From IMG/VR virus record IMGVR_UViG_3300046011_011893, positions 1-64,000 of that record: 64,000 nucleotides of DNA. The stretch is one strand, 5' to 3'. The notes beneath the pieces were generated by a model. It had not been told where the DNA came from. It searched no databases and saw only the letters and a list, made by a program, of their open reading frames with translations. How positions within the stretch are numbered: position 1 is the first letter of the stretch; each line of letters opens with the position of its first letter. A program made the translations under genes and the position numbers. Of this stretch, positions 19,303 through 27,247 are shown in pieces. Origin of the DNA: a virus.

Positions 19303-19839
19303 ATGAAAAAACAAGTAAAATTCGTTGTGACCGCATTATCATTAATGCTAGTGTCGTTTACAACAAAAGCACAGTTTAAAAAAGCAGAAAAATTTGCTGA
19401 AGGAACAGTGTCTTACTTAAAAGCAACTGGTACTGATGGACAGTACCTTCTCAATCCAGCCGCTGGATATTTTTTAACTGATAAATTTGCCGTAGGTGTT
19501 TCTGGTGAATTTAGTAAAAACCCAACCACCAAAGTAAATGGTGTTGGTGCTTTTGGAAGATGTTACGTATTAAGTGTTGGAAGTAAATTTCACGTTTACT
19601 CTCAATTAAGTTTGTCAAGCACTACTACTAAAGCTGGCAATAACGAAACGTCAGTTAAAAACGCAAACGTAGGTCTTGGCGCTAACTACTTTGTATCTAA
19701 AAACTTAGCCCTTAGTACATCATTGGCTAGTTTGATTGACTACACAGATGTTGGTTCTACATCTACATTTTCAATTGGATTTACAGGTGTTAATAATCAA
19801 TTGAACGCACCTAAATTTGGAATTTTATATCGATTCTAA
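19303..19839 (+). CDS. Exported outer-membrane beta-barrel-like protein
   Basis: A 178-residue protein. Residues 1-23 form a Sec signal peptide: Lys-rich start, hydrophobic core VVTALSLMLVSF, cleavage likely after TKA. The mature part shows alternating beta strands (YLLNPAAGYFLTDKFAVGVSGEF, read in segments) and ends in YRF, a C-terminal aromatic as used for beta-barrel insertion. It resembles small host outer-membrane porin-like proteins of Bacteroidetes. I chose ATG 19303 because an upstream TTG-type extension destroys the signal. Possible roles are superinfection exclusion or surface alteration; both are inference. A terminator lies immediately upstream, and another immediately downstream at 19861. 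Confidence 0.75.
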   Translation: MKKQVKFVVTALSLMLVSFTTKAQFKKAEKFAEGTVSYLKATGTDGQYLLNPAAGYFLTDKFAVGVSGEFSKNPTTKVNGVGAFGRCYVLSVGSKFHVYSQLSLSSTTTKAGNNETSVKNANVGLGANYFVSKNLALSTSLASLIDYTDVGSTSTFSIGFTGVNNQLNAPKFGILYRF

Positions 19840-19860
19840 AAATATCGATTATTTTAATTT

Positions 19861-19890
19861 AAGACCTGGGTTATCCCAGGTCTTTTTTTT
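19861..19890 (+). terminator. Strong rho-independent terminator
   Basis: AAGACCTGGG and CCCAGGTCTT form a ten-base perfect stem with a TTAT loop, followed by a run of Ts. It ends the beta-barrel gene and is followed at once by a TATTTATA box. Confidence 0.88.
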
Positions 19891-19891
19891 A

Positions 19892-19899
19892 TATTTATA
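19892..19899 (+). promoter_or_regulatory. TATTTATA late-promoter-like box after terminator
   Basis: Exact TATTTATA begins two bases after the terminator T-run and 22 bases before the chosen ATG (19922). The terminator-box-gene order strongly suggests a promoter. Confidence 0.6.
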
Positions 19900-19921
19900 T
19901 GTAGTATATACTATATTTACT

Positions 19922-21130
19922 ATGGCAGGATTATCAAAAGGAATGACATTGCAAGACATTGCAAATAAACATGGTGTTGACATTGACATTCTTAAAAAAG
20001 AATGGAAAAAAGGCGTTAAAGTTGAAATGGAACATACAAAAGATCCAAAAGTTGCTGGACGCATTGCCAAAGACCATCTTACAGAAGATCCAAAATATTA
20101 TACAAAACTTGCTAAGTTAAATTTAGAAGAAAATTTAAATAAAGATCTAGTTAGTGAGTTCATGAAACACGTAATGGATGAACTTCACTTAGATAAATTA
20201 CCTAAAATTACATTATCTGATGATTCTCAAGAAGCTATTGATTTACGCTCTTGGGGTGGGTATAGACCAAGTGATAAGTCAATTCATATAGTAATAGCTA
20301 AAAGACATCCTGCTGATGTATTTAGAACTTTGGCTCATGAATTAGTTCACTATAAACAAGATTTAGACGGTCGTTTAACTCCTACATCTGGTGAAACAGG
20401 TAGTGATGATGAAAATGAAGCAAATTCTAGAGCAGCTGTTATTATGCGTAACTTTGCTCAAGCAAAACCTAATTTATTTGAGCATTTAATTAAAGAAGGT
20501 GAATATGGAGATTTTTTATTTGGAGATAAAGATTCAGGTGTTAAAATAGGATGGTATAAAGATGAAGTAGAAGTAGACACTCCTACTGAAGAAAAACTAT
20601 TTGATTTTTTAAAAAAATATGCTGACTCTGAATCTAATATATACAGCAGTATAAATTTAGATCCATATTTAGAAACATTTAGAATATTAAAAAAAGACTA
20701 CCCAGAAATAGGAGATACTGGATTGTCACCTGATACTTACATTTATAGAGGAACCTTTATAAGTGAAGAAGAAGCAGCAAAACTATATAAAAATCCTAAT
20801 AAAGAGGAAACTAAAGATACTATTATAATTCCAAATCAAGAATATTCTTCTCGTCGTAAATTATCTTCATGGAGCACTCGTTATTATCCTGCAGCTTCAT
20901 TTGCTATTAGTACTGCTGAACGAAAAGGTGAAGGTGTACCTGTAGTAATGAGAGCCAAAGCAGGCGATGCTGAATTGTTCTTTAATCCAAAGTTTATGGA
21001 TAAATTGAGTGATCAATTAGAAGATGAAGTAATTAACGCTGCCAATCCTATAAAAGTAGACATCATGTTAATTAAAAATTACGAAGACGAGTTTGAAGAT
21101 ATTGAAAGTGGATATTTAAGTACAAAATAA
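19922..21130 (+). CDS. Fusion: DUF5661-like, HExxH metallopeptidase and ADP-ribosyltransferase-like domains
   Basis: A 402-residue three-part protein. Residues ~30-65 (VEMEHTKDPKVAGRIAKDHL, then YYTKL) resemble DUF5661. Residues ~80-180 hold a zinc-metallopeptidase helix HELVHYKQD (139-147), with an EANSRAA segment downstream that could give the third ligand. Residues ~270-375 have the layout of R-S-E ADP-ribosyltransferases: YRG with R276, WST with S318-T319, and ExE at 367-369 followed by a strand. T4 packages the ADP-ribosyltransferase Alt in its head, so this may be an injected effector that modifies or cleaves host proteins. The start at 19922 fits the promoter box. The transferase call is by motif spacing only. 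Confidence 0.6.
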   Translation: MAGLSKGMTLQDIANKHGVDIDILKKEWKKGVKVEMEHTKDPKVAGRIAKDHLTEDPKYYTKLAKLNLEENLNKDLVSEFMKHVMDELHLDKLPKITLSDDSQEAIDLRSWGGYRPSDKSIHIVIAKRHPADVFRTLAHELVHYKQDLDGRLTPTSGETGSDDENEANSRAAVIMRNFAQAKPNLFEHLIKEGEYGDFLFGDKDSGVKIGWYKDEVEVDTPTEEKLFDFLKKYADSESNIYSSINLDPYLETFRILKKDYPEIGDTGLSPDTYIYRGTFISEEEAAKLYKNPNKEETKDTIIIPNQEYSSRRKLSSWSTRYYPAASFAISTAERKGEGVPVVMRAKAGDAELFFNPKFMDKLSDQLEDEVINAANPIKVDIMLIKNYEDEFEDIESGYLSTK

Positions 21131-21134
21131 AGTT

Positions 21135-21704
21135 ATGAAAGAAACTACACTAAAGAAACAATTTACTGAACGAGATCTACAGCGCATGAGAAATCTAGCG
21201 CAAAAAAAAGTACATGATAAAACCGTTACTTCTGTTGGTTATACTAAAGCAGAAGAACATCACGTTGAAGGTGATGTTTGGGAAGAAAATGGTAAAACAT
21301 GGACTATTAAAAACGGTATTAAACGTACATTACGTAAAACCGATGCTGTAGGAACTCCTGTACTTTGCCCAAAATGTTCAAAACCAATGAAACATAGATT
21401 TGACAAACAAATGTATGGAATCCATCAAATGTGTTTACATTGTGTTACAGAAATGGAAAGCCTATTAAAATTAGAAGGCAAATATGAAGAATACGAACGC
21501 AATATGATTCATAAAAATGCACAATATTTTGCTGATAATATTACTGATGGCATTGATCAATTTTTAGATGATTTAATTAATGGAACTTATGTAATGGAAG
21601 ATGGTACTATCCAAAATTGGGTGGGAAATGGGTTAGATAAAGCAGAAGTTAAAAAGCAAATTATGGATCGTATACAACAATTAAAAAATAAAATAAACTC
21701 TTAA
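21135..21704 (+). CDS. Zinc-ribbon protein of unknown function
   Basis: A 189-residue protein with a central CPKC ... CLHC pair (residues ~75-100), a likely zinc ribbon, between charged helical regions. The segment GDVWEENGKTWTIKNGIKRT before the ribbon looks like a small beta unit. The C-terminal ~70 residues are helical and acidic. No named family is recognised. It follows the metallopeptidase fusion by five bases and is probably co-transcribed with it. Confidence 0.55.
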   Translation: MKETTLKKQFTERDLQRMRNLAQKKVHDKTVTSVGYTKAEEHHVEGDVWEENGKTWTIKNGIKRTLRKTDAVGTPVLCPKCSKPMKHRFDKQMYGIHQMCLHCVTEMESLLKLEGKYEEYERNMIHKNAQYFADNITDGIDQFLDDLINGTYVMEDGTIQNWVGNGLDKAEVKKQIMDRIQQLKNKINS

Positions 21705-21712
21705 TATTTATA
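21705..21712 (+). promoter_or_regulatory. TATTTATA late-promoter-like box
   Basis: Exact TATTTATA lies 15 bases before the ATG at 21728. The spacer holds TAGGAA, one of the few Shine-Dalgarno-like sequences in the window. Confidence 0.5.
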
Positions 21713-21727
21713 TCAAAATTCTAGGAA

Positions 21728-21997
21728 ATGAACGACAATATCTATACGGTTTTGATGACAGCAATTACGGTATTAGGTAGTGCCGCGGCTTTTCGTTTTT
21801 ACGAAAAAAAATCAATGCAAAGAGAACGTGACGAAGATTTTATCCGTCATGATTGCAAAGATAGAATTGCTAAACTAGAAGCATTACTTGTTGAATCTGC
21901 TCGTGAAAAAGATGAATTACGTAAAATGGTACTTGATCTTACTAGAGAAGTAGCAGCATTACGTGTTAAAGTTGATTTTTTTGAAAAACAAAAATAA
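21728..21997 (+). CDS. Small membrane-anchored coiled-coil protein
   Basis: An 89-residue protein with one N-terminal membrane segment (residues ~5-24, VLMTAITVLGSAAAF) followed by a long charged coiled coil to the C-terminus. This plan fits inner-membrane spanin subunits or lysis-associated proteins, but no partner outer-membrane lipoprotein gene is evident alongside. Its stop overlaps the next start. Function uncertain. Confidence 0.5.
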   Translation: MNDNIYTVLMTAITVLGSAAAFRFYEKKSMQRERDEDFIRHDCKDRIAKLEALLVESAREKDELRKMVLDLTREVAALRVKVDFFEKQK

Positions 21998-22233
21998 TGC
22001 ATAAATTAAGCGAATTATTAGGACTTATTGCTGAAGGCAAAATTGAATACCCAGCAGATCATAAACCGGGCATGCGTGTAACTAAAGGTGGTTCAATGTG
22101 TGCTAACTGTGAGTATTGGGTTGAAAAAGGCAATTTATGTAATAACAAATACTGGCTTCAATGGCATGATGGTGATGCTAAAATTCCGGCACCAGCAGAC
22201 GAATATTGTTGCAATTGGTGGCATGCAAAATAA
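21997..22233 (+). CDS. Cys-rich metal-binding-like small protein
   Basis: A 78-residue protein with CANCEYW (CxxC), a third Cys in GNLCNN and a CC pair in EYCCNWW near the C-terminus. The spacing recalls iron-sulphur (HiPIP-like) or zinc-binding small proteins found in environmental phages. The N-terminus (MHKLSELLGLIAEGKIE) resembles the short helical leaders of neighbouring putative head proteins. Which metal is bound, if any, cannot be told. Confidence 0.5.
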   Translation: MHKLSELLGLIAEGKIEYPADHKPGMRVTKGGSMCANCEYWVEKGNLCNNKYWLQWHDGDAKIPAPADEYCCNWWHAK

Positions 22234-22239
22234 TATAGT

Positions 22240-22881
22240 ATGAAAAAACAATTAATTTACGAAGTTGATGATTGTGGGTGTAATGGTCCTAAATTAATGC
22301 TTAAAGAAGGACAAGCACTAATTACACTATCTGAAGGTTTACAATATCATATTGAAGAAGGTAGACAATTAATTCATAACATTTATCGCCCACTATCTGA
22401 AAATTATTTTTCTTTATTTCGCGAAGCACGCGAGTTATACGAAGAAGGTTTATTGTCTGTGACAGAAGATGATGCTGAATTACTTGAGTCAAATATCGGG
22501 GAATACGCGTTTTATAACGGCGTTAGAGTACCATTAGACTACCCAATTTCAGTTGATGAATTAGTACAATTACATGAGGAGTTAGAGCTTGAGGAAGCAG
22601 ATAAAAAGAAAAAAACACCACCAATTGGAAAACCAAAGCGTGGTGGTTCAAAGAAATTCTACGTTTACGTTAGAGATAAAGGTAAAATTAAAAAAGTATC
22701 ATTTGGTGATACTACAGGGTTACGTGCAAAATTAAATAATCCAAAAGCACGTCAAGCGTTTTCAAAACGTCATGATTGTCCAAATAAAAAAGATAGAACA
22801 AAAGCATCATATTGGAGCTGTCGTCTACCACGTTACGCCAAACTATTAGGTTTTAAAACATCATTTTCAGGATTTTGGTAA
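22240..22881 (+). CDS. Conserved T4-like phage protein with basic Cys-containing C-terminus
   Basis: A 213-residue protein in two parts: an acidic helical N-terminal ~120 residues, and a basic C-terminal domain (KKFYVYVRDKGKIKKVSFGD ... RHDCPNKKDRTKASYWSCRL). I associate the C-terminal segment with proteins common in T4-like phages, but its function is not established. The strong charge division suggests a head-core protein that contacts DNA. The C-terminal family resemblance is fairly clear by eye; the role is inference. Confidence 0.55.
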   Translation: MKKQLIYEVDDCGCNGPKLMLKEGQALITLSEGLQYHIEEGRQLIHNIYRPLSENYFSLFREARELYEEGLLSVTEDDAELLESNIGEYAFYNGVRVPLDYPISVDELVQLHEELELEEADKKKKTPPIGKPKRGGSKKFYVYVRDKGKIKKVSFGDTTGLRAKLNNPKARQAFSKRHDCPNKKDRTKASYWSCRLPRYAKLLGFKTSFSGFW

Positions 22882-22891
22882 TATATAAAAT

Positions 22892-23209
22892 ATGATTAAA
22901 CTACTAGATATACTAACTGAAGTAAAAGAAACATTTGAAAGTTTTGCTACTATCCGTGGCAAAGGCGCTGCTAAAATAGCATCAAATGCTGAAGAAAAAG
23001 GTGGATTATCATTATTAACATGGCACCACTTTAAAGTAAAAGCCCCATACTATAAGAAAGCAGCTGAAGGTAAACTTGATATGGAAAAAGCTAAAAGTGA
23101 ATTTGAAGATACTTATAAAAAAATATCGCTAGATATGACCCAAACTGAATTTCAAAGAGAGGTTGGGCGTTTGGAAGTATTAGGCGAACTTTTGATTAGA
23201 AACAAGTAG
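22892..23209 (+). CDS. Small phage protein with internal-head-protein-like N-terminus
   Basis: A 105-residue basic helical protein. The start MIKLLDILTE resembles T4 capsid-targeting sequences (T4 IPIII begins MKTYQEFIAE), which end in a hydrophobic-x-Glu cleavage site for gp21. The remainder (GAAKIASNAEEKGG, then LLTWHHFKVKAPYYKKAA) recurs in many T4-like phages, as far as I recall, without assigned function. It may be packaged in the head; this is inferred from the leader and genomic context. Confidence 0.5.
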   Translation: MIKLLDILTEVKETFESFATIRGKGAAKIASNAEEKGGLSLLTWHHFKVKAPYYKKAAEGKLDMEKAKSEFEDTYKKISLDMTQTEFQREVGRLEVLGELLIRNK

Positions 23210-23211
23210 TT

Positions 23212-23475
23212 ATGAGTCATCCATACACCGATATAGAAAATAATGATTTCTATATCATTCGTGAATTTGATGAAAATATAGACCCTATCGAATTGTTGTG
23301 GCATCGCGATGATGAAGATCGCACAATAGAAATAATAGGACACACAGATTGGCAATTACAACTTGAAAATAGTTTGCCCACTTCGTTAAATCAACCAATA
23401 TTTATACCGAGACATACTTGGCATCGTGCTATAAAAGGTACGGGGCCTTTGCGTTTAAAAATATATAAGCGTTGA
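23212..23475 (+). CDS. Small cupin-like protein
   Basis: An 87-residue protein with the spacing of a one-domain cupin: ELLWHRDDEDRTIE, then DWQLQLENSLP, then IFIPRHTWHRAIKGTGPLRLKIY. His residues at the start and in the TWHR segment could bind metal. Similar small proteins occur in cyanophage-type genomes, to my recollection. Enzymatic or binding role unknown. Its stop overlaps the TTG start of the next gene. Confidence 0.5.
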   Translation: MSHPYTDIENNDFYIIREFDENIDPIELLWHRDDEDRTIEIIGHTDWQLQLENSLPTSLNQPIFIPRHTWHRAIKGTGPLRLKIYKR

Positions 23476-24566
23476 TTAAATTAACAGACATACTATTAGA
23501 AGTACTAAAAGAAAATCAAAACATCAACATTGATTTAAGCGATGCTGATGAATGGGATTTTAGTGAACCCGATGAAGTAATATTCGTATTTGATATTATC
23601 CCATCAGGGGTTGATCCAGATAGTTGGGGTGATGAAAGAGTAAAATTTTCAATACCGTTACAAACTGTTAAAGATTTACTTTATAACCAATCAAAAAATC
23701 AAGAAAAAGTTTTTCTTAAAGCATATGGAATAGAAGATGATAATTCTACCTGGGTCGCTATTCTAGATAAAGATACAGCTTCTAGTATAATGGATAGTTA
23801 TTATGAAAATTATCCTGATGAGCGTCCATTTGAATTAAATGAAAAAAAGCTATGCCCTAAAGGCAGAGCTTACTATAATCGTCGCATCGCAGCTGGTGAA
23901 AAACCATCTGCATATCTATCAGGACGCGCTGTTAAAGTATGTAAAGGATTAATGAGTGAAGATATAGACCCATCCGAAGCATATACTGATGTTGATGCTA
24001 TTACTACATTGGCTAATAAAAAACGTGATATTGCTTTTATAGTTAAAAAATCGAATACTCCTGAAAATTGGGAACGTGTTCAACAAGTTATAAAAGACAA
24101 TGGTATTAAAGTAATGAGTGTTGAAGGAAATCCATATGAGGCATATGTCGCTTATTTACCTGAATCTAAAGAAAAAGCATTAAAATTAAAAGCATTAGCT
24201 GAAAAATATAATGGATATCTAGCATCAAACGCTACAGCTGAAGATACTAGAGAAATAGGCCGATTATTAGGATATAAAGAAGATAAAGTAGAAGAATATA
24301 TTGCAAAAAGAAATATTGATGAATCCTTACGCGATTGGTTCCAAAAAGAAGATTGGGTTCGTATTGATACTCAAGGCAACATTACAGGTCCTTGTGGCAC
24401 AATGAAAAAAGGTAAAGCAACTACTCGTTGTCTCCCTCGCGCTAAAGCAAATCGCTTGACTAAAGATGAACGCGCTGCTACTGCTCGTAAGAAAGTAGCT
24501 GGCTCTAAAAAAGGAAAACAATTTGTTCCTAATACTGAAAAAGCAAAAGTAAAACTTAATAAATGA
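23472..24566 (+). CDS. DUF6321-containing putative head protein
   Basis: A 364-residue protein starting at TTG (overlapping the preceding stop). Residues 1-10 (MIKLTDILLE) again resemble a capsid-targeting leader with an LxE cleavage site. Residues ~128-160 hold a CPKGRAYYNRR ... AVKVCKG segment. The C-terminal ~80 residues (LRDWFQKEDWVRID ... GPCGTMKKGK ... RCLPRAKA) match the DUF6321 pattern, a basic Cys-containing domain of phages. Very Lys/Arg-rich at the end, so probably nucleic-acid binding. Function not established. Confidence 0.6.
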   Translation: MIKLTDILLEVLKENQNINIDLSDADEWDFSEPDEVIFVFDIIPSGVDPDSWGDERVKFSIPLQTVKDLLYNQSKNQEKVFLKAYGIEDDNSTWVAILDKDTASSIMDSYYENYPDERPFELNEKKLCPKGRAYYNRRIAAGEKPSAYLSGRAVKVCKGLMSEDIDPSEAYTDVDAITTLANKKRDIAFIVKKSNTPENWERVQQVIKDNGIKVMSVEGNPYEAYVAYLPESKEKALKLKALAEKYNGYLASNATAEDTREIGRLLGYKEDKVEEYIAKRNIDESLRDWFQKEDWVRIDTQGNITGPCGTMKKGKATTRCLPRAKANRLTKDERAATARKKVAGSKKGKQFVPNTEKAKVKLNK

Positions 24567-25318
24567 AACATTCAGAATTAAAAGAAATGATACGCCGTGC
24601 TGTAAGAGAAAGAGCTCTTACTAAAGCGGAGAAAAAGAAAAAAGAAGATATCGTTAAAGGAATGAAAAAATCCTTTAAAGGTGACGAAGCATCTATGTAT
24701 GCTATCGCTACTGCTAAAGCTAAAAAAATAGCTGAAGTTCAAGGCACAGAATTAACTGGTAAAATATTTGATATTGGTTCTACACTTAAAAAAGTAGAAG
24801 CAGCTATGGACTTTGGTATGGACCAGGATCCTGAAGTAATTAAAGGTTTAGATCAAGCATACGCTGAATTAATTAATGTGTTAGCTCTTATTGAAAAAGA
24901 TAGAGAAGAAAATAAATTTGTTAATGAAGATATTGACATAGGCCATCAAGATGATGAACCAGGAATGCTTAAAAATGAATTAACTAGAACAGCTAAAATG
25001 GCTGCTATGTTATATAAGAAAATTAAAGCATACGGTGATACAGGTGCTGAAATAGATTTTCCACAATGGTGGCAATCAAATATTATCAAAGCTAAAGACT
25101 ATTTACAAGGTGCTTTTGATTACTTAGATGGTGAAGAAAATGTAGCTAAAATTGATGCTACAATGGATGCCTTAAAAATTGAAGAAAAAGATCCATTAGA
25201 TGTAGTAGTAGCAGAAAAGAAAGGTAAAGATCGAGATGGCGATGGTGATGTAGATAGTGAAGATTGGAAAATAGGAAGAGATATTGCTATTAAAGCACAA
25301 ATGGCTAAAAAGAAATAA
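24563..25318 (+). CDS. Putative internal/structural protein with EF-hand-like loop
   Basis: A 251-residue helical, Lys-rich protein that overlaps the preceding gene by four bases. Early residues contain KGMKKSFKGDEASMYAIATAKAKK (seen in parts), a helical motif common in small phage proteins. The middle (LTRTAKMAAMLYKKIKAYGD ... WWQSNIIKAKDYL) is helical. Near the C-terminus DRDGDGDVDSEDW has the D-x-D-G-D spacing of EF-hand or dockerin calcium loops. A head-internal or scaffold-associated role is suggested by context only. Confidence 0.5.
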   Translation: MKHSELKEMIRRAVRERALTKAEKKKKEDIVKGMKKSFKGDEASMYAIATAKAKKIAEVQGTELTGKIFDIGSTLKKVEAAMDFGMDQDPEVIKGLDQAYAELINVLALIEKDREENKFVNEDIDIGHQDDEPGMLKNELTRTAKMAAMLYKKIKAYGDTGAEIDFPQWWQSNIIKAKDYLQGAFDYLDGEENVAKIDATMDALKIEEKDPLDVVVAEKKGKDRDGDGDVDSEDWKIGRDIAIKAQMAKKK

Positions 25319-25320
25319 TT

Positions 25321-25803
25321 ATGGAATTTCAATCAAAAGAAGAATTAGTAGCCCATATTAGAGGCCGTGTACGTCAAATAATGGGAAAACAAGAAGAAGC
25401 AGCCTATCAAGGTGATCCTAATTCACCTATGAATGTGATGCTTTATAGATTCCCTCAATTACGTCAAGCATTAGAAAAACTAATGGGATTCCAATTTAGA
25501 ATATTTGTAAATGACATTCAATGGGTTGCTCCAAAACCAACTACATTTAGAGTTGTTCTTGCAAATAATCAAACATTTACTTTAATTTGGAATACAGAAG
25601 ATTTTCTTGCTAGAATAGGAGGAATTAAGTACGATATGTTAACGCTTAAGGAACGTGAAAGAGCTACTAAAGAAGTAGCTGAATTATTACAGTATGGTCC
25701 TATAAGTAGTAATTTGTCCCCTGAAGATCTAGCACAACAACAATTAACACCTGCTAAAGGAGAACCAGTAAGTACTCCACCATCAACTGAAACACAAAAA
25801 TAA
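25321..25803 (+). CDS. Unknown phage protein
   Basis: A 160-residue protein without a recognised family. The N-terminus (FQSKEELVAHIRGRVRQIM) is an amphipathic helix like those of neighbouring putative head proteins. The middle is beta-rich (FRIFVNDIQWVAPKPTTFRV) and the C-terminus is a Pro/Thr/Gln-rich tail. It is tightly packed between like-sized genes. Confidence 0.5.
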   Translation: MEFQSKEELVAHIRGRVRQIMGKQEEAAYQGDPNSPMNVMLYRFPQLRQALEKLMGFQFRIFVNDIQWVAPKPTTFRVVLANNQTFTLIWNTEDFLARIGGIKYDMLTLKERERATKEVAELLQYGPISSNLSPEDLAQQQLTPAKGEPVSTPPSTETQK

Positions 25804-25807
25804 TAAT

Positions 25808-26062
25808 ATGAAACAATATATCAACGAAGCACAAAGAATGCAAAAACTTGCTGGTATGGTAAATGAAATTAAAGCAGGTAGTGTTAAAGTAGGTGCTGAA
25901 TACACGTTAATGGCTCAATTAGGTAAATTAAGCCAAGGTGATAAAGTGAAAGTTGACGACGTTGAAGCATATGGTAACGACGTTAAAATAACACTTATAA
26001 ATCAAGACGGTGTTAGTGATTTCTTTATTCTAGATCGTAACGACGATTTTGAATTAGATTAA
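25808..26062 (+). CDS. Small protein with RMQKLA leader
   Basis: An 84-residue protein. Residues 1-20 (MKQYINEAQRMQKLAGMVNE) carry the RMQKLA peptide also found at the N-termini of the products at 27248 and 38182 (RMQQLA) and at the C-terminus of the gp22-like scaffold. The leader ends in VNE, like T4 gp21 cleavage sites. The rest is a small beta barrel-like unit (AEYTLMAQLGKLSQGDKVKV). A packaged head protein is the likely role, by inference. Confidence 0.55.
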   Translation: MKQYINEAQRMQKLAGMVNEIKAGSVKVGAEYTLMAQLGKLSQGDKVKVDDVEAYGNDVKITLINQDGVSDFFILDRNDDFELD

Positions 26063-26075
26063 AAAACAAATTTGG

Positions 26076-26094
26076 ATACCCAATTCTTGGGTAT
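26076..26094 (+). other. Stem-loop, possible weak terminator
   Basis: ATACCCAA (26076-26083) and TTGGGTAT (26087-26094) form a perfect eight-base stem with a three-base loop. The following bases (TACGTTTAC) are only moderately T-rich, so termination would be weak. It sits in the 59-base gap before the exonuclease gene. Confidence 0.4.
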
Positions 26095-26121
26095 TACGTT
26101 TACAGTCAAATTATATTCGTT

Positions 26122-26880
26122 ATGAGTAAAATCAAAAAGAAAAGGCTATTCTTTGATATAGAAACTAGCCCAAACATCGGGTTCTTTTGGCAATCTGGCT
26201 ATAAGCTAAATGTGCCATATAGTAATATTATCAAAGAAAGAGCTATCATCTGTATCTGTTACAAATGGGCAGATGAAAACAAGGTTTATTCTCTTACATG
26301 GGATGAAAACCAAGACGATAAAGAAATGTTAGAACAGTTTATGACTGTAGCTAACGAAGCATCTGAATTAGTAGGACATAATAGCGATAAATTCGATTTA
26401 CCTTGGATTCGCACACGCTGCTTATTTCATCGTATTCCAGTATTTCCTACTTATACTACAATTGATACATTAAAACACGCTCGTTCTAAATTCCGTTTTA
26501 ATAGTAATCGTTTGGATTACATTGCACAATTCCTTAACGTAGGTGAAAAATTAGAAACCGGATTTGATTTATGGAAAGACATTGTTTTGAAAAAAGACAA
26601 GAAAGCCTTAAAACAAATGGTTGACTATTGTAAAAACGATGTTGGAATACTTGAAAAAGTATATAACGAAATTGCCAACTACGTTCCACACAAAGTACAT
26701 TACGGTGTTGCTCAAACAGATGATAAATGTTCATGTCCTGAATGTGGTTCTACTGATATGAGATTTTCACAAAGACGTTATACTGCATCAGGATTGGCAC
26801 GAATCCAATTACAATGTAATAGTTGTCATAAATACCACACTGTTTCCAATAGAACATACGAAGCAAATACGAAGGAATAA
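26122..26880 (+). CDS. DnaQ/RNase H-fold 3'-5' exonuclease with C-terminal zinc ribbon
   Basis: A 252-residue protein. Exonuclease motifs in order are FFDIETSP (Exo I, D9 and E11), GHNSDKFDLPWI (Exo II, Asp near residue 90), and MVDYCKNDVGIL (Exo III, Asp near residue 175). The last ~50 residues contain CSCPECGS ... CNSCHK, a zinc ribbon likely to bind nucleic acid. It lacks a polymerase domain. It resembles stand-alone RNase H-like exonucleases of large phages and may serve in replication, repair or host DNA breakdown. Confidence 0.8.
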   Translation: MSKIKKKRLFFDIETSPNIGFFWQSGYKLNVPYSNIIKERAIICICYKWADENKVYSLTWDENQDDKEMLEQFMTVANEASELVGHNSDKFDLPWIRTRCLFHRIPVFPTYTTIDTLKHARSKFRFNSNRLDYIAQFLNVGEKLETGFDLWKDIVLKKDKKALKQMVDYCKNDVGILEKVYNEIANYVPHKVHYGVAQTDDKCSCPECGSTDMRFSQRRYTASGLARIQLQCNSCHKYHTVSNRTYEANTKE

Positions 26881-26892
26881 CGTTTTGTTGTA

Positions 26893-26900
26893 TATTTATA
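26893..26900 (+). promoter_or_regulatory. TATTTATA box unusually close to a start codon
   Basis: Exact TATTTATA ends three bases before ATG 26904. If it is a -10-type element the transcript would begin in or next to the start codon, giving leaderless mRNA. Otherwise it serves a later start or acts in another way. Confidence 0.4.
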
Positions 26901-26903
26901 TAC

Positions 26904-27242
26904 ATGAAACTAAGTGAGTTCAAACAAAATCTTATTACCGAAGTAAAAAAACTTGTTAAAGAACAAGCGGTACCTATTAGTCGTGATGAATTAGTCCAAA
27001 AGATTAAAGACACTAAAGGTGCCTTTTTTACTGTAACATTTATTAAAAAAGATGGTACTACTCGTGTAATGAATGCTCGCTTTGGTGTAAAAAAATACCT
27101 AAAAGGTGGTGAATTACCTTATGATCCAATTGCTAAAGGATTACTACCAGTATTTGATGTTCAAAAAGGTGAATATCGTATGATTAATACAAGCACACTT
27201 TTAGGTGCAAATATTGGAAATCAACAATACATTGTAAAATAA
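26904..27242 (+). CDS. SH3-like beta-barrel phage protein with capsid-targeting-like leader
   Basis: A 112-residue protein. The N-terminal MKLSEFKQNLITE is an amphipathic leader ending in ITE, similar to T4 gp21 cleavage sites. Residues ~30-112 (GAFFTVTFIKKDGTTRVMNAR, then VFDVQKGEYRMINTSTL) match a small phage family described as SH3 beta-barrel fold. Function unknown; it may be packaged in the head. The start codon is three bases from a TATTTATA box. Confidence 0.6.
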   Translation: MKLSEFKQNLITEVKKLVKEQAVPISRDELVQKIKDTKGAFFTVTFIKKDGTTRVMNARFGVKKYLKGGELPYDPIAKGLLPVFDVQKGEYRMINTSTLLGANIGNQQYIVK

Positions 27243-27247
27243 ATAAC

